Source: Candidatus Poribacteria bacterium
GTDB taxonomy: Bacteria > Poribacteria > WGA-4E > WGA-3G
Assembly: GCA_009841255.1 (NCBI GenBank)
Contig: VXMD01000012.1
Location: 1 to 44,706, forward strand
Reading direction: 5' to 3'
Length of the DNA: 44,706 nucleotides
Position numbers and translations under genes: made by a program
Shown here: positions 33,910 through 42,828 of the stretch, piece by piece
Position numbering within the stretch: the stretch's first letter is position 1
How the letters are laid out: each line of letters begins with the position of its first letter
Notes under the pieces: model-generated
What the model was told of the DNA's origin: nothing
Seen by the model: only the letters and a program-made list of their open reading frames with translations
The model's database searches: none

Positions 33910-35658
33910 ATGATAGACACACTTTCTATCCGCAATATTGCCCTCATAGATGAACTGGATTTGGAACTGGCACCCGGTCTGAATATCTTCACGGGTGAGA
34001 CAGGTGCTGGTAAGTCGGTTATCCTCAGGTCGATCGGATTGGTATTGGGTGAGAGAACCTCCGCTGATATTGTCCGTGAAGATGCCGATTTTGCAGAGGT
34101 AGAGGTGAGCGTTGCGCCTGACGCTGAGCACCCGATCTGGCACATAAACGGGGACGAAACTACCGATCCCACGTTGAAAAATTCTTTTAGCGAGGTCCTG
34201 GATCCATCGGACACAGTGATTCTCTCCAGAAGAATTACATCGAGCGGTAGAAGTCGTTGCCAAATCAACGGACGCTTGATGAATTTGAAGCAACTACAGG
34301 CACTCGGAACATTGCTTGTCGATATACACGGTCAACACGAACACCAATCACTGTTTAGAACCCAAACACATCTTAAACTCTTAGACGATTTCGGCGGTAA
34401 TAGCGAGGCACAACGATACATTGGTAAGATATACGCGCAGTTAGGCACACTCCAAAAAGAAGCCGCGTCCCTCGCGGAGACCTTGAAAGCATCGGAACGG
34501 GAAAAGGAACTCCTTGAATTTGAAATTAAAGAACTGACTTCGGCAAATTTGGAGGAAGGCGAGGACGAAAGACTAGCAGATGAAGCGCGTATCCTTAAGA
34601 ACGCAGAGGCACTGCGTAAGTCAGCGACCCACGTGTACCAACAACTGGAGGACGATGGTGCTGGGATGGGAAGTTACGGCAGTCCCGTTGAACGCTTGAG
34701 AGATGCCGCTAAGGAACTGATAAAATTGTCCGAAATTGATGATAGCCTCTCGGAATTGGGAGATCGGTTGGAATCCGCGCTTTACGAATTGGAGGACATC
34801 GCTTCACAGGTCCGCCATTATGCGGAAACGGTCGAATCTAACGCAATGCGGTTGGACGAAGTGACCGATCGGTTAGCGTTGATAGCGAAACTCAAACGGC
34901 GTTACGGGAACTCCATTCCAGAGATAGTGGCGTATCACGCCGATGTAGAGGAAAAATTAGAGACGTTACAACTCGGTACAGAGAAACAGGACCTGCTACA
35001 GACCGAAATCCAGAAAACGATTCAGAAAGCACAGCGTCTGTGCATCGCGCTCTCGGCGAAACGGCAGCATGTCGCGAAACATCTTTCAGAACGGATCCAG
35101 AAGGAGTTGCGCACCCTCGGGATGGACAAAGCGAAATTTCATGCGTCCGTTCAGCATATACCGGAGTATCGGGGTCCGTTTCAAATAGACGGGCAACGCT
35201 ATGCCTTCCGCGCCGATGGGATGGACGCCGTAGAATTCCTAATTGCACCGAATGTTGGATCCGAAGCGCGTCCGATTGCCAGAATCGCATCAGGGGGTGA
35301 GATCTCACGCATCATGCTCGCGTTGAAGACAGTGCTCGTTCAAGTCGATGAGATCCCTACACTGCTCTTCGACGAAATCGACAGCGGTATTGGAGGCAAG
35401 GTAGCAGATGTCGTTGGCAAAAAGTTGAAGGAACTCTCAGCATCCTCACAGGTAATTTGCATTACACACTTGCCACAGATTGCCCGTTTCGCAGATAGAC
35501 ATTTTCGGGTAGAGAAGCAGGTAATTGGTGAGCGGACCCTGATTACGGCGAAATCATTGACTGTAGAAGAACAGGTTAATGAAATCGCCCGAATGCACGG
35601 CGGTGAAGAAACTGAAATAGGCCTCGCACATGCCCGAGAGTTATTGGCTGAGAAATAG
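33910..35658 (+). CDS. recN: DNA repair protein RecN
   Basis: A 582-residue SMC-like ATPase. Walker A is G-E-T-G-A-G-K-S-V-I near residue 31; coiled-coil segments occupy about residues 170-240 and 290-370; the signature A-S-G-G-E-I-S-R-I-M-L is near residue 460 and Walker B L-L-F-D-E-I-D-S-G-I-G-G near 486. RecN acts early in double-strand break repair, holding DNA ends or sister chromatids together. Length and motifs are normal for the family. It sits 67 bp after nadK on the same strand, and repeat-like DNA separates the two. Confidence 0.96.
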   Translation: MIDTLSIRNIALIDELDLELAPGLNIFTGETGAGKSVILRSIGLVLGERTSADIVREDADFAEVEVSVAPDAEHPIWHINGDETTDPTLKNSFSEVLDPSDTVILSRRITSSGRSRCQINGRLMNLKQLQALGTLLVDIHGQHEHQSLFRTQTHLKLLDDFGGNSEAQRYIGKIYAQLGTLQKEAASLAETLKASEREKELLEFEIKELTSANLEEGEDERLADEARILKNAEALRKSATHVYQQLEDDGAGMGSYGSPVERLRDAAKELIKLSEIDDSLSELGDRLESALYELEDIASQVRHYAETVESNAMRLDEVTDRLALIAKLKRRYGNSIPEIVAYHADVEEKLETLQLGTEKQDLLQTEIQKTIQKAQRLCIALSAKRQHVAKHLSERIQKELRTLGMDKAKFHASVQHIPEYRGPFQIDGQRYAFRADGMDAVEFLIAPNVGSEARPIARIASGGEISRIMLALKTVLVQVDEIPTLLFDEIDSGIGGKVADVVGKKLKELSASSQVICITHLPQIARFADRHFRVEKQVIGERTLITAKSLTVEEQVNEIARMHGGEETEIGLAHARELLAEK

Positions 35659-35772
35659 TTATCGGAGGAAAAGTTATCGGTTAAAAGAGGGTTTTGTTAA
35701 ACGAAGACCTCTTAACTGAAAACTGATAACTGAAAGGGTTGCGTGGCAACCCGAACCGGAAACCATAAAAAA

Positions 35773-38700
35773 ATGGACGACAGGTTTACACAAGCCAGTG
35801 GAACGCATGTCTATACTGGATGCGAGTTATTGGTTAAGGGTGCCTTAGAGAGTGGTGTTAGCCTCCTCACAGGTTATCCCGGTTCCCCACTCGCCGAAGT
35901 ATTTGACACGCTTGAACGCAACGCCGCGCTGTTGAAAACCAACGGCATCGTCGCGCAAATAGCGAACAACGAGGCATTGAGTATCGCGCGACTCAACGGT
36001 TCGCAGATGGCGGAAGTCCGCGCAATTACGTTTATGAAAAGCGTCGGCTTTCATGTCGCCTCTGACGCACTGGCGATTAGTAACCTTGCCGGAACAACTG
36101 GCGGTGCCGTCGTCGTGGTTGGGGATGACACATGGTCGCACAGCACGCAGGTGCCTGCTGACTCCCGATTCTTGGCACGGCATGTCCAAACACCGCTTAT
36201 TGAACCTGGAACATTTCAGGAACTTAAGGACTGGATTAACTGCGCCTTCCAGATCTCCGCAGCATCAAACCTCTATGTCTGCTACTTAACCACCGAAAAT
36301 CAGGCAAGCGGCGGTGGCAATGTTGAACTCTATCCCAATATTTATCCCGAAATTAGCGACTTGAAACAAATCAACCTGGATACCCAACTTATCGATGCCG
36401 ATAAACGGGTTGTTCTACCGCCACATACTGCACAGATCGAAGTGGAGGCATTGAGAAAACGGATCCCGACTGCCCTTGAAACAGCACGGAATCTTGGACT
36501 TAACACAATCCAGTTCATGGGAGAAACTTCACGTCGGAAGAAGCACCGCCTTGGATTTGTCAGTGCTGGCTTAGCTTATAGTTGCCTCCTCCACGCACTC
36601 GGGGAATTGCAACTGGACGGTGAGATCCCGATTCTCAAACTTGGAATGACGCACCCGATTGACAAGGACCTCATCAGAGAGTTTGCCGCACAGGTTGACG
36701 AAATCTACGTCGTTGAGGAAAAACGTCCCCTTTTAGAGAACGAAATCAAAGCATTCATCACATCTATGTATCAGAATGGAGACCTTGACCGATACATAAA
36801 TGTGTGGGGCAAACAATTTCCCAAGGGCATGGCAGGAATCCCGGTAACCTCGGGCTTAGATACCTCTATTCTTATTCAAAAACTCATCCCACTTCTCAAA
36901 CATGTCTTCGACACAGGCGGTGCATCTGCTGTAGGAGCGAGTGCCAGCTCGCGACAGACGCCGCTAACTCATCACACCCCAGAAATCGATCTGGAACATT
37001 TTTCACGCGAAGCAACACTCCAAAAACAGGTGTCCGAACAGCAGATCGACATTCCACAACGCACTCCTACCTTCTGTCCGGGTTGTCCTCACCGTGATTC
37101 TTCGAGCGTCTTTCTTGAAATTACGGAGCAATTCATGGATGTGGACTATATGCAGAAGCACCACGATTCAGGACCCGTTGATCTCGTCTTTCATGGAGAT
37201 ATCGGTTGCTATTCGATGCTTAAATATGAACCGTTCCCACGCCTCATGCACAATCTTTCTGCGATGGCGTTAGGTGGCGGTGCGGGCGCTGGTATCGACC
37301 CGTTCATCGAAAACAAACAGGTCGTTTTCATGGGGGACTCCACCTTCTTCCACGGCGGGATGGCAGCAATTTCGGATTCAATCAAAAACAACCAAGACAT
37401 AGCCTACATCATTTTAGACAACCAAACGACAGCCATGACTGGACATCAACCGACCCCCGCTGGTGAGCTTGACCTCCTCGGCAATCCGACCTTCGCACAA
37501 GATATTGAACACGTCGCACAAGGACTCACCGGTGATTCGGATATAGAAATCGTGCGCACCAACCCGGAAGACAGGGTGAACTACAAAAAATATCTGGAGA
37601 AAACCATTCTCAAACCGGGTGTCAAAATTGTCATCGCCGATAAAGAGTGCGCGATAACCTATCAGCGTCGGATCCGACGTGAACAACGGCAAACCCTCGC
37701 GAAAGACGGTTTCCTTAAATACGAAAAACATATCAATATAACCCCTGAGGTATGTGAGTTTTGTCGAGAATGTACCACCGCAACGGGATGTCCCGGGTTA
37801 AAAATAGTCGATACCGATTACGGCGAGAAAATCGCCATTGACCAGTCAAATTGCGTCTCCGATGGTGCCTGTGCCCGGATTAAATACGCATGTCCGGCGT
37901 TTGAAGAGGTCATCGTTACACGCAAACGTTCGCCTCAAAAACAGATAACAGCATTCGGAAACCATGGTGCCCTCCTGAGTGATGAATCGTTACCACCACC
38001 ACCATTACCGACATTTGATCGGAGTTGGAACATATATGCTGCTGGTGTTGGGGGCATGGGAATCGGAACCCTCTCGAAAGTCCTTGTTGTGGCAGGCTAT
38101 CTACAGGGCTATAATGTGACATTTTGCGATAGGAAAGGATTGGCAATCCGTAATGGCGGTGTCTATACACACATCGTGTATGCGCGACCGGGTGTTCACG
38201 CTTCCCCGATGATCCCATACGGTAAGGCAGATCTTCTCTTAGGGCTCGATATTTTAGAGGCAGTCCGTGGTATCACTGGACAATCCCTCTTCCGCATCGC
38301 ATCATCGCATCGAACCACTGCTGTGGTGAATACAGCGAAAACCGAAACGATCACGACTCTCATCGGCAAGGACCATTTTGATCCTGAGACACTTGAAGCA
38401 TCACTCCAGACCTACACAAACGCGGAGAGGTATTTTGGAACCGATTTATTTACGGTCTCTGAGCAATTATTCGGCAACAAACTCTACGCGAACATGATGC
38501 TCCTTGGTACTGCTTTCCAACGGCAATTAATACCGCTCGAATTGGAACCGCTCCAATTGGCACTTAAACAGATGATGCCACATGCCGATTTGGATATCAA
38601 TATGAAAGCGTTCACCGTTGGACGTCGTCTGGCATTAGAAGAGAGTAAATCCCTTGCGGATATACGTTCAGAAAATCCGCTCGGAACTTACGCCGAAATG

Positions 38701-39426
38701 CTTTCCGCAAAAAAACAGATCTTGGAAAAAAGACGTAATGGGAAACGTTTAACGCGAGAATACGTAACACTTGTTAAAGGAATTGTAGAGACGCTTGATT
38801 TCGATTCAGACAGCATCCACCGAATCCTCGCACTCTATATCTATGATTTGATTCAGTTCGAGGATATCAACTACGCGCGGGTATACGTTGAAAAGATTAA
38901 ACAGGTCCATGCACACGACTCAGAAGTATATGACTATCGGGCGACAAAAGCCGCGATTCGCTATCTTCATAAGGTGATGCTCATCAAGGACGAAGTCTAC
39001 GTCGCACATCTGCTAACGAGCGAAGAAAAATTGCAGCGGGATAAGGAATTGTATAAGGTTGACACAACAAATGGCGATAAAATTAAATACGTTCATCTCA
39101 ATCGTCCGCACTTTACTGTAATGGGGCTTGATTTTGAAGCGGACATTGATACACGAAATTGGCAATTGCATCTGATGAAGCGGATGAAGTTTTTAAGACG
39201 TTGGCTTCCAGAATGGCACGCTAAGGAAAAAGCGTTCCGAGAGTGGTATATAACTCGCGTCATCAATACCTTCTCACCGACCGACGCAGAGACGTACGAA
39301 AAGCACCTCCAAGCGTTAGAATGTGTAGAGGAGGTCCGTGGCTACCGGGAAATTCGCTATCCAAAAATGGAAACGGCGAAACAGAAAGTTGAAGAATGGT
39401 TGGAGGAGGTTATAAGTGGTAGGTGA
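35773..39426 (+). CDS. Indolepyruvate ferredoxin oxidoreductase, fused single-chain form
   Basis: A protein of about 1217 residues that joins subunits normally separate. In order: a pyruvate-oxidoreductase-type N-terminal domain (L-L-T-G-Y-P-G-S-P-L), a middle domain (L-G-F-V-S-A-G-L-A-Y), a thiamine diphosphate domain (F-C-P-G-C-P-H-R-D near 434; M-G-D-S-T-F-F near 520), a ferredoxin-like cysteine cluster (C-E-F-C-R-E-C … C-P-G-L and C-V-S-D-G-A-C, 660-705), a gamma domain (A-G-V-G-G-M-G-I-G-T near 757) and a C-terminal DUF6537-like domain (from about 955). It oxidises aryl- or 2-oxo acids to acyl-CoA with ferredoxin. I prefer ATG 35773; a GTG at 35743 lies in the loop of a GGGTTGC/GCAACCC hairpin. 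Confidence 0.92.
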   Translation: MDDRFTQASGTHVYTGCELLVKGALESGVSLLTGYPGSPLAEVFDTLERNAALLKTNGIVAQIANNEALSIARLNGSQMAEVRAITFMKSVGFHVASDALAISNLAGTTGGAVVVVGDDTWSHSTQVPADSRFLARHVQTPLIEPGTFQELKDWINCAFQISAASNLYVCYLTTENQASGGGNVELYPNIYPEISDLKQINLDTQLIDADKRVVLPPHTAQIEVEALRKRIPTALETARNLGLNTIQFMGETSRRKKHRLGFVSAGLAYSCLLHALGELQLDGEIPILKLGMTHPIDKDLIREFAAQVDEIYVVEEKRPLLENEIKAFITSMYQNGDLDRYINVWGKQFPKGMAGIPVTSGLDTSILIQKLIPLLKHVFDTGGASAVGASASSRQTPLTHHTPEIDLEHFSREATLQKQVSEQQIDIPQRTPTFCPGCPHRDSSSVFLEITEQFMDVDYMQKHHDSGPVDLVFHGDIGCYSMLKYEPFPRLMHNLSAMALGGGAGAGIDPFIENKQVVFMGDSTFFHGGMAAISDSIKNNQDIAYIILDNQTTAMTGHQPTPAGELDLLGNPTFAQDIEHVAQGLTGDSDIEIVRTNPEDRVNYKKYLEKTILKPGVKIVIADKECAITYQRRIRREQRQTLAKDGFLKYEKHINITPEVCEFCRECTTATGCPGLKIVDTDYGEKIAIDQSNCVSDGACARIKYACPAFEEVIVTRKRSPQKQITAFGNHGALLSDESLPPPPLPTFDRSWNIYAAGVGGMGIGTLSKVLVVAGYLQGYNVTFCDRKGLAIRNGGVYTHIVYARPGVHASPMIPYGKADLLLGLDILEAVRGITGQSLFRIASSHRTTAVVNTAKTETITTLIGKDHFDPETLEASLQTYTNAERYFGTDLFTVSEQLFGNKLYANMMLLGTAFQRQLIPLELEPLQLALKQMMPHADLDINMKAFTVGRRLALEESKSLADIRSENPLGTYAEMLSAKKQILEKRRNGKRLTREYVTLVKGIVETLDFDSDSIHRILALYIYDLIQFEDINYARVYVEKIKQVHAHDSEVYDYRATKAAIRYLHKVMLIKDEVYVAHLLTSEEKLQRDKELYKVDTTNGDKIKYVHLNRPHFTVMGLDFEADIDTRNWQLHLMKRMKFLRRWLPEWHAKEKAFREWYITRVINTFSPTDAETYEKHLQALECVEEVRGYREIRYPKMETAKQKVEEWLEEVISGR
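36931..36957 (+). repeat. Dispersed hairpin repeat inside the oxidoreductase gene
   Basis: GTAGGAGCGAG … GCTCGCGAC occurs in frame and encodes V-G-A-S-A-S-S-R in a linker between domains. GCGAG (36937-36941) and CTCGC (36948-36952) form the stem. The GTAGG border matches the hairpin family of the intergenic regions. Confidence 0.6.
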
Positions 39427-39455
39427 AGAGGTGGTAAGTTAAGAGAGATATTCCA

Positions 39456-39497
39456 ATAACTTATAACTTATAACTTATAACTTATAACTTATAACTT
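39456..39497 (+). repeat. 7-bp microsatellite, six ATAACTT units, just before aroE
   Basis: ATAACTT is repeated six times without a mismatch, followed by CAC and the aroE ATG. No Shine-Dalgarno-like sequence occurs between the array and the start codon. The unit is not a multiple of three but lies outside the coding region, so changes in number would alter spacing or leader structure rather than frame. Confidence 0.95.
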
Positions 39498-39500
39498 CAC

Positions 39501-40358
39501 ATGCAGACACAACACACACTGACTGGACATACCCGCATTGTCGGTGTTATTGGGGATCCCGTTGAACACAGCCGTTCACCGCAAATGCATAATGCCGCTT
39601 TTGCCAAAGCAGGACTCGATTATGTATATGTTCCTTTTCATGTCCGTCCCGACGATTTGGCAGACGCGATTGCTGGGTTTAAGGCGATTAATGTTGTCGG
39701 TATTAACGTAACGCTCCCACACAAACAGGCAGTCATCCCGCATCTGACATCAATTTCTCGGGAAGCGGAACTCATCGGCGCTGTGAACACCCTGACGTTT
39801 GTAGCGGGGAACATACATGGCGATAATACAGACGCCCCTGGTGTTTTAAAAGCCTTAGAAGAGGACGGAAACATGTCTGGATCCGCCGTAGGCGAAAATG
39901 TCGTCGTTTTAGGAGCAGGCGGAGCTGCGAGAGCTGTGGTTGTCGCGTTCGCCCTTGGAGGTGTAGCATCGATTACAATCGCCAATCGTACGGTCGAAAA
40001 AGCGGTCTCTTTAGCAGAAGAGATGGGTAGAAAGATAGGCGTTTCCATGCAAGGAATGGGACTCACGGATGAACGATTGCCTTTAGCGATTCGCGAGAGC
40101 AAACTCCTCGTCAACACCGCGACGACGAGCATGGATGTAACACAACCTTTACTCATTTCTGCCGACTGGCTTCAACCGCATACGATGGTTTACGACATTG
40201 TGTATACGCCGCCGGTAACACCTCTGATGCAAGCTGCGACCGAGCGGGGATGTCAAACGCTTGGCGGTATCGGGATGTTAGTCCATCAGGGAGCTATCGC
40301 TTTTGAAACATGGACGGGTGTTACACCGTGTACGGAGACAATGCGCCAAGCCCTATAG
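39501..40358 (+). CDS. aroE: Shikimate dehydrogenase
   Basis: A 285-residue shikimate 5-dehydrogenase, which reduces 3-dehydroshikimate with NADPH in aromatic amino acid synthesis. Substrate-binding motifs are S-R-S-P-Q-M-H-N near residue 24 and N-V-T-L-P-H-K near 71 (catalytic Lys); D-N-T-D-A-P-G near 111 provides the catalytic Asp. The NADP site has G-A-G-G-A-A-R-A-V near 138 and A-N-R-T. Length is normal. The start is placed at the ATG at 39501 because the family N-terminus (R-I-V-G-V-I-G-D-P-V) begins soon after; the microsatellite directly upstream replaces a normal ribosome site. Confidence 0.96.
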   Translation: MQTQHTLTGHTRIVGVIGDPVEHSRSPQMHNAAFAKAGLDYVYVPFHVRPDDLADAIAGFKAINVVGINVTLPHKQAVIPHLTSISREAELIGAVNTLTFVAGNIHGDNTDAPGVLKALEEDGNMSGSAVGENVVVLGAGGAARAVVVAFALGGVASITIANRTVEKAVSLAEEMGRKIGVSMQGMGLTDERLPLAIRESKLLVNTATTSMDVTQPLLISADWLQPHTMVYDIVYTPPVTPLMQAATERGCQTLGGIGMLVHQGAIAFETWTGVTPCTETMRQAL

Positions 40359-40429
40359 ACATGGCTCTCCGCTGGAGAACTTCAAAGGAATTCCCTTTAA
40401 GCACCCCAAGGGGGTGCAAGCCCTATAGA
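40347..40429. repeat. 13-bp direct repeats around a hairpin at the aroE 3' end
   Basis: CAAGCCCTATAGA occurs at 40347-40359, including the aroE stop codon, and again at 40417-40429. Between them GCACCCC (40401-40407) pairs with GGGGTGC (40411-40417). The CTATAGACAT motif at 40353 also occurs at 12527. The hairpin may terminate aroE. Confidence 0.75.
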
Positions 40430-40487
40430 GTCACCGGACAAACTCATAGGTTCACCAAGACATACGAAAGGGGTCAATAAGGACACA

Positions 40488-40775
40488 ATGCAACAAGAAC
40501 AGGATTTTATGCCGATTCGCTTCGTTATACTCGGCACACCTTACACCATAAAACCAACAGAAGAACTAACACCAGAAGCAATTAACGAACTGGTTGAATA
40601 CGTCAAAAATTTAGTTGAATCTTATCTCAGAAAAGGCTTTGATGAACAAAGGGTTCCCTTGCTGGTCGCTTTTCACATCGCTGATGAAAAACGTCGCCTT
40701 CAGGAAAAGTATGAATTGCCCTTGTACCGAATCGTAGAGAGGTTACAATTTGCGATTGAAGAGGAGACGGATTGA
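40488..40775 (+). CDS. ZapA-like small protein (cell division protein family)
   Basis: A 95-residue protein whose order of features fits ZapA: a short N-terminal beta region (I-R-F-V-I-L-G-T-P-Y-T-I-K), an L-V-E-Y-V-K-N-L-V-E helix, then A-F-H-I-A-D-E-K-R-R-L-Q-E-K and a C-terminal helix. ZapA stabilises FtsZ filaments at mid-cell. The sequence is divergent and the match is by pattern only, so the name is tentative. A ribosome site like AAGGGG lies near 40467, rather far from the ATG; an internal ATG at codon 8 (40509) is possible. Confidence 0.55.
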   Translation: MQQEQDFMPIRFVILGTPYTIKPTEELTPEAINELVEYVKNLVESYLRKGFDEQRVPLLVAFHIADEKRRLQEKYELPLYRIVERLQFAIEEETD

Positions 40776-40938
40776 ATGGTTGTCAGTTATCAGTTAAAGA
40801 AGGGGCTGGTAACAATTCACGCGTGCCCTGGAATATTCCAAGACGGGGTAGATTGTTCCAAGAAAACCTCTTAACTGACCACTGAAAACTCTCACTGCGA
40901 GGCAAACCGATAACCAATTGAGGCATCTGTTGCCCATC

Positions 40939-42303
40939 CTAACGGAGCAACAGCACAGCGAGAATGCCAAATACCGGTAGCAAGGCGATTAAAACTTTGA
41001 CTTCAACCAGATAATTTTTGTAACGTTGAACCGCAGAATTCTGCTCTATCCACTGGTTGACGAATTCAATGCGTCGATGGATGGATGGGTGGGTGTTGAA
41101 GATTTCAAAGAAACGCTGAATCGACCTCGGTACTGAATTGAGTACTGCCAGTTTCGCCAAAGCGCCTTTGAATGCTTCTGGTTTCTCCGTAAGCCTAACC
41201 GCATATAGATCGGCTTGATGTTCGCAACGCCTTGACAAATACCGAAAGATAACTATGAAATAAATGATGAGAAAGGTCAGCGAACATAACGTCGATACGA
41301 CTGACAAAAGAGACTGTGATTCTCCGAGGTATGCTACCAGCGGTTCTTCAACAAGAAGATAGAAAAAGGGATAATTCAAGAGATAGAAGAGTGAAAAAAG
41401 CATATATGTCGGAATGTGCCGATAGCGGATATGTCCAAGTTCATGAGCGACGACAGTTTCAATTTCCTCATCCGTGAAGTATTCGAGAAGGGCGTCTGTC
41501 AAAAAAATCCGCCGATTCCACGGAAAGGTCCCTGCGACAGCCGCGTTGGCTATTAACAGGGAACCGGTTTGCCACACGACAACCTCCCGGTATTTTATGC
41601 CGCTCTGCCTCGTCAATCGGTCCAATTTCTCCTTCAACACCGAATCCGCCGCGAGTCGTTCTGTTTTCCATAGAAGCTGCATCAATAACGGAGCAAAGAT
41701 ATACACGGAAATAATTACGGGTAGAATCAGCCCAATTAGGATGTACGGATGTTCAACAATGAACACTTTTGCTGAATAGGGAAGCCAGTGAATCGCGTCC
41801 ATTATCAGCAAATAAAGGAACATCGGCAGCAGCGGGAACAGCAGAAATTTGAATTGCAGACTGAGAATTTCTCTGTAGTGTCCGGATTGCAGTTTATTCA
41901 CCCGATAAAACGCAAGTCGGATACAGATGAGTCCGACCAGCAGGGGAAGTAACGCAAGGGTCTGGCGCAGATGTGCCATTGGAAAGAATGAAAAATGCTT
42001 GTCAATCAGCATCGGCAGATTCAGCAGATACAGATTGCAGAGGTACGCCGCTAAACTGAGGCACTCAAAAACAATCATGAAGTGCCGCAGGCGATAGAGT
42101 GTTGGTAGGTTCTCCTCTTTGTGAGCCGGAAAGGTTCTCGCCACATACGCTGTCACGAAACAGGTGATAAGAATAGGGAAACCTGTTAGGACGATTGTCC
42201 AGAGGACCACCTGCGCATCACTGATGTTCAGACTTGTTTGCGGCGGCTCAAAGGAAAACAGAAAGAGCAGCCCAGCAATTAAGATAATACTTATTTGTCC
42301 CAT
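40939..42303 (-). CDS. M48 family membrane metalloprotease
   Basis: A 454-residue protein with several N-terminal transmembrane helices (about residues 5-210) followed by a peptidase domain. The zinc-binding H-E-L-G-H motif lies near residue 289 in V-V-A-H-E-L-G-H-I-R-Y-R-H, and the third ligand Glu is likely in the C-E-H-Q-A-D-L-Y-A segment. This is the layout of HtpX/Ste24-like M48 proteases, which degrade or process membrane proteins with their active site at the cytoplasmic face. Further hydrophobic segments occur after the motif and at the C-terminus. It is monocistronic on the minus strand, divergent from the RNA/OmpA region. Confidence 0.92.
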   Translation of the reverse strand: MGQISIILIAGLLFLFSFEPPQTSLNISDAQVVLWTIVLTGFPILITCFVTAYVARTFPAHKEENLPTLYRLRHFMIVFECLSLAAYLCNLYLLNLPMLIDKHFSFFPMAHLRQTLALLPLLVGLICIRLAFYRVNKLQSGHYREILSLQFKFLLFPLLPMFLYLLIMDAIHWLPYSAKVFIVEHPYILIGLILPVIISVYIFAPLLMQLLWKTERLAADSVLKEKLDRLTRQSGIKYREVVVWQTGSLLIANAAVAGTFPWNRRIFLTDALLEYFTDEEIETVVAHELGHIRYRHIPTYMLFSLFYLLNYPFFYLLVEEPLVAYLGESQSLLSVVSTLCSLTFLIIYFIVIFRYLSRRCEHQADLYAVRLTEKPEAFKGALAKLAVLNSVPRSIQRFFEIFNTHPSIHRRIEFVNQWIEQNSAVQRYKNYLVEVKVLIALLPVFGILAVLLLR

Positions 42304-42425
42304 TTTTTAATCTTTCCTTGCGGAGGAATTCGGACACGTCATAGCATTTTAACGTATCTCGTATCAAAAATCAAGAGTGTTTTAAAGCGTTATTTCAGTT
42401 GCTTTCGCATTTGTGAAAAAAACTC

Positions 42426-42455
42426 TTGACTTTTCTAAAGAAAAAGTTGTATAAT
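42426..42455 (+). promoter_or_regulatory. Sigma-70-type promoter upstream of the structured RNA and OmpA gene
   Basis: TTGACT (42426-42431), an 18-bp spacer and TATAAT (42450-42455). Transcription would start near 42462, about 365 nt before the OmpA-domain ORF, so it yields either a long leader or a separate RNA. Confidence 0.75.
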
Positions 42456-42528
42456 TTATATCAAAGCACCTGTGAGAACAAATTGCTTGCAGGTCTCCCA
42501 TATTGCGAGTTCATTTTGTATTAGCACT

Positions 42529-42810
42529 TGAACAGCCATCTCACCCCGCCCGTGAAACGGTGGACGGTGTTAGTGTGAAACCACTAAAAACATTCGGACG
42601 CGGTGTAAATCTATATCGGTAGATACCCTCTGCCACGCGCCTCGTCCGCCCTAATAATCATCGCGGTCGGCTTGGTCGAGATGTAAAACGCCTGCGGAGT
42701 CCGTGTAAGCCCGTATACAACCAGCACTACGATGCTGGCGAAGGCAGTGGACGTTGAAACAGGAACTACCTCTACAGACATAATCAGTTATCTGCAATTA
42801 TCTTCTGTAG
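42529..42810 (+). ncRNA. Putative structured RNA resembling HEARO/omega RNA (orphan copy)
   Basis: A non-coding stretch of about 280 bp with GC content higher than its surroundings. Stems visible by eye are TAGTG 42571 with CACTA 42582, CCAGCA 42721 with TGCTGG 42733, and CTACAGA 42772 with TCTGTAG 42804. Blocks such as CTGCCACGCGCC, TAATAATCATCGCGGTC, GATGTAAAACGCCTGCGG, GTGTAAGCCCGTATACAACC and GAAGGCAGTGGACGTTGAAACAGGAAC look like the conserved pieces of HEARO RNAs, the guide (omega) RNAs of IscB/IsrB elements. No IscB, IsrB or TnpB gene is near. It may be a solo element, an unrelated leader of the OmpA gene, or a remnant. The match is from memory, not alignment. Confidence 0.5.
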
Positions 42811-42828
42811 TAAAAGGAGCAGGAATCC

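Noticed and set aside
35743-35772. GTG start for the indolepyruvate oxidoreductase
   Set aside because: It falls in the loop of a 7-bp hairpin and adds a non-conserved leader; the ATG at 35773 is preferred, though not proven.
39456-39497. CRISPR-like repeat
   Set aside because: The 7-bp units are directly adjacent without spacers, so it is a microsatellite.
42462-42828. tmRNA, RNase P RNA, SRP RNA or cobalamin riboswitch
   Set aside because: None of the diagnostic core sequences of these RNAs could be found in the segment.
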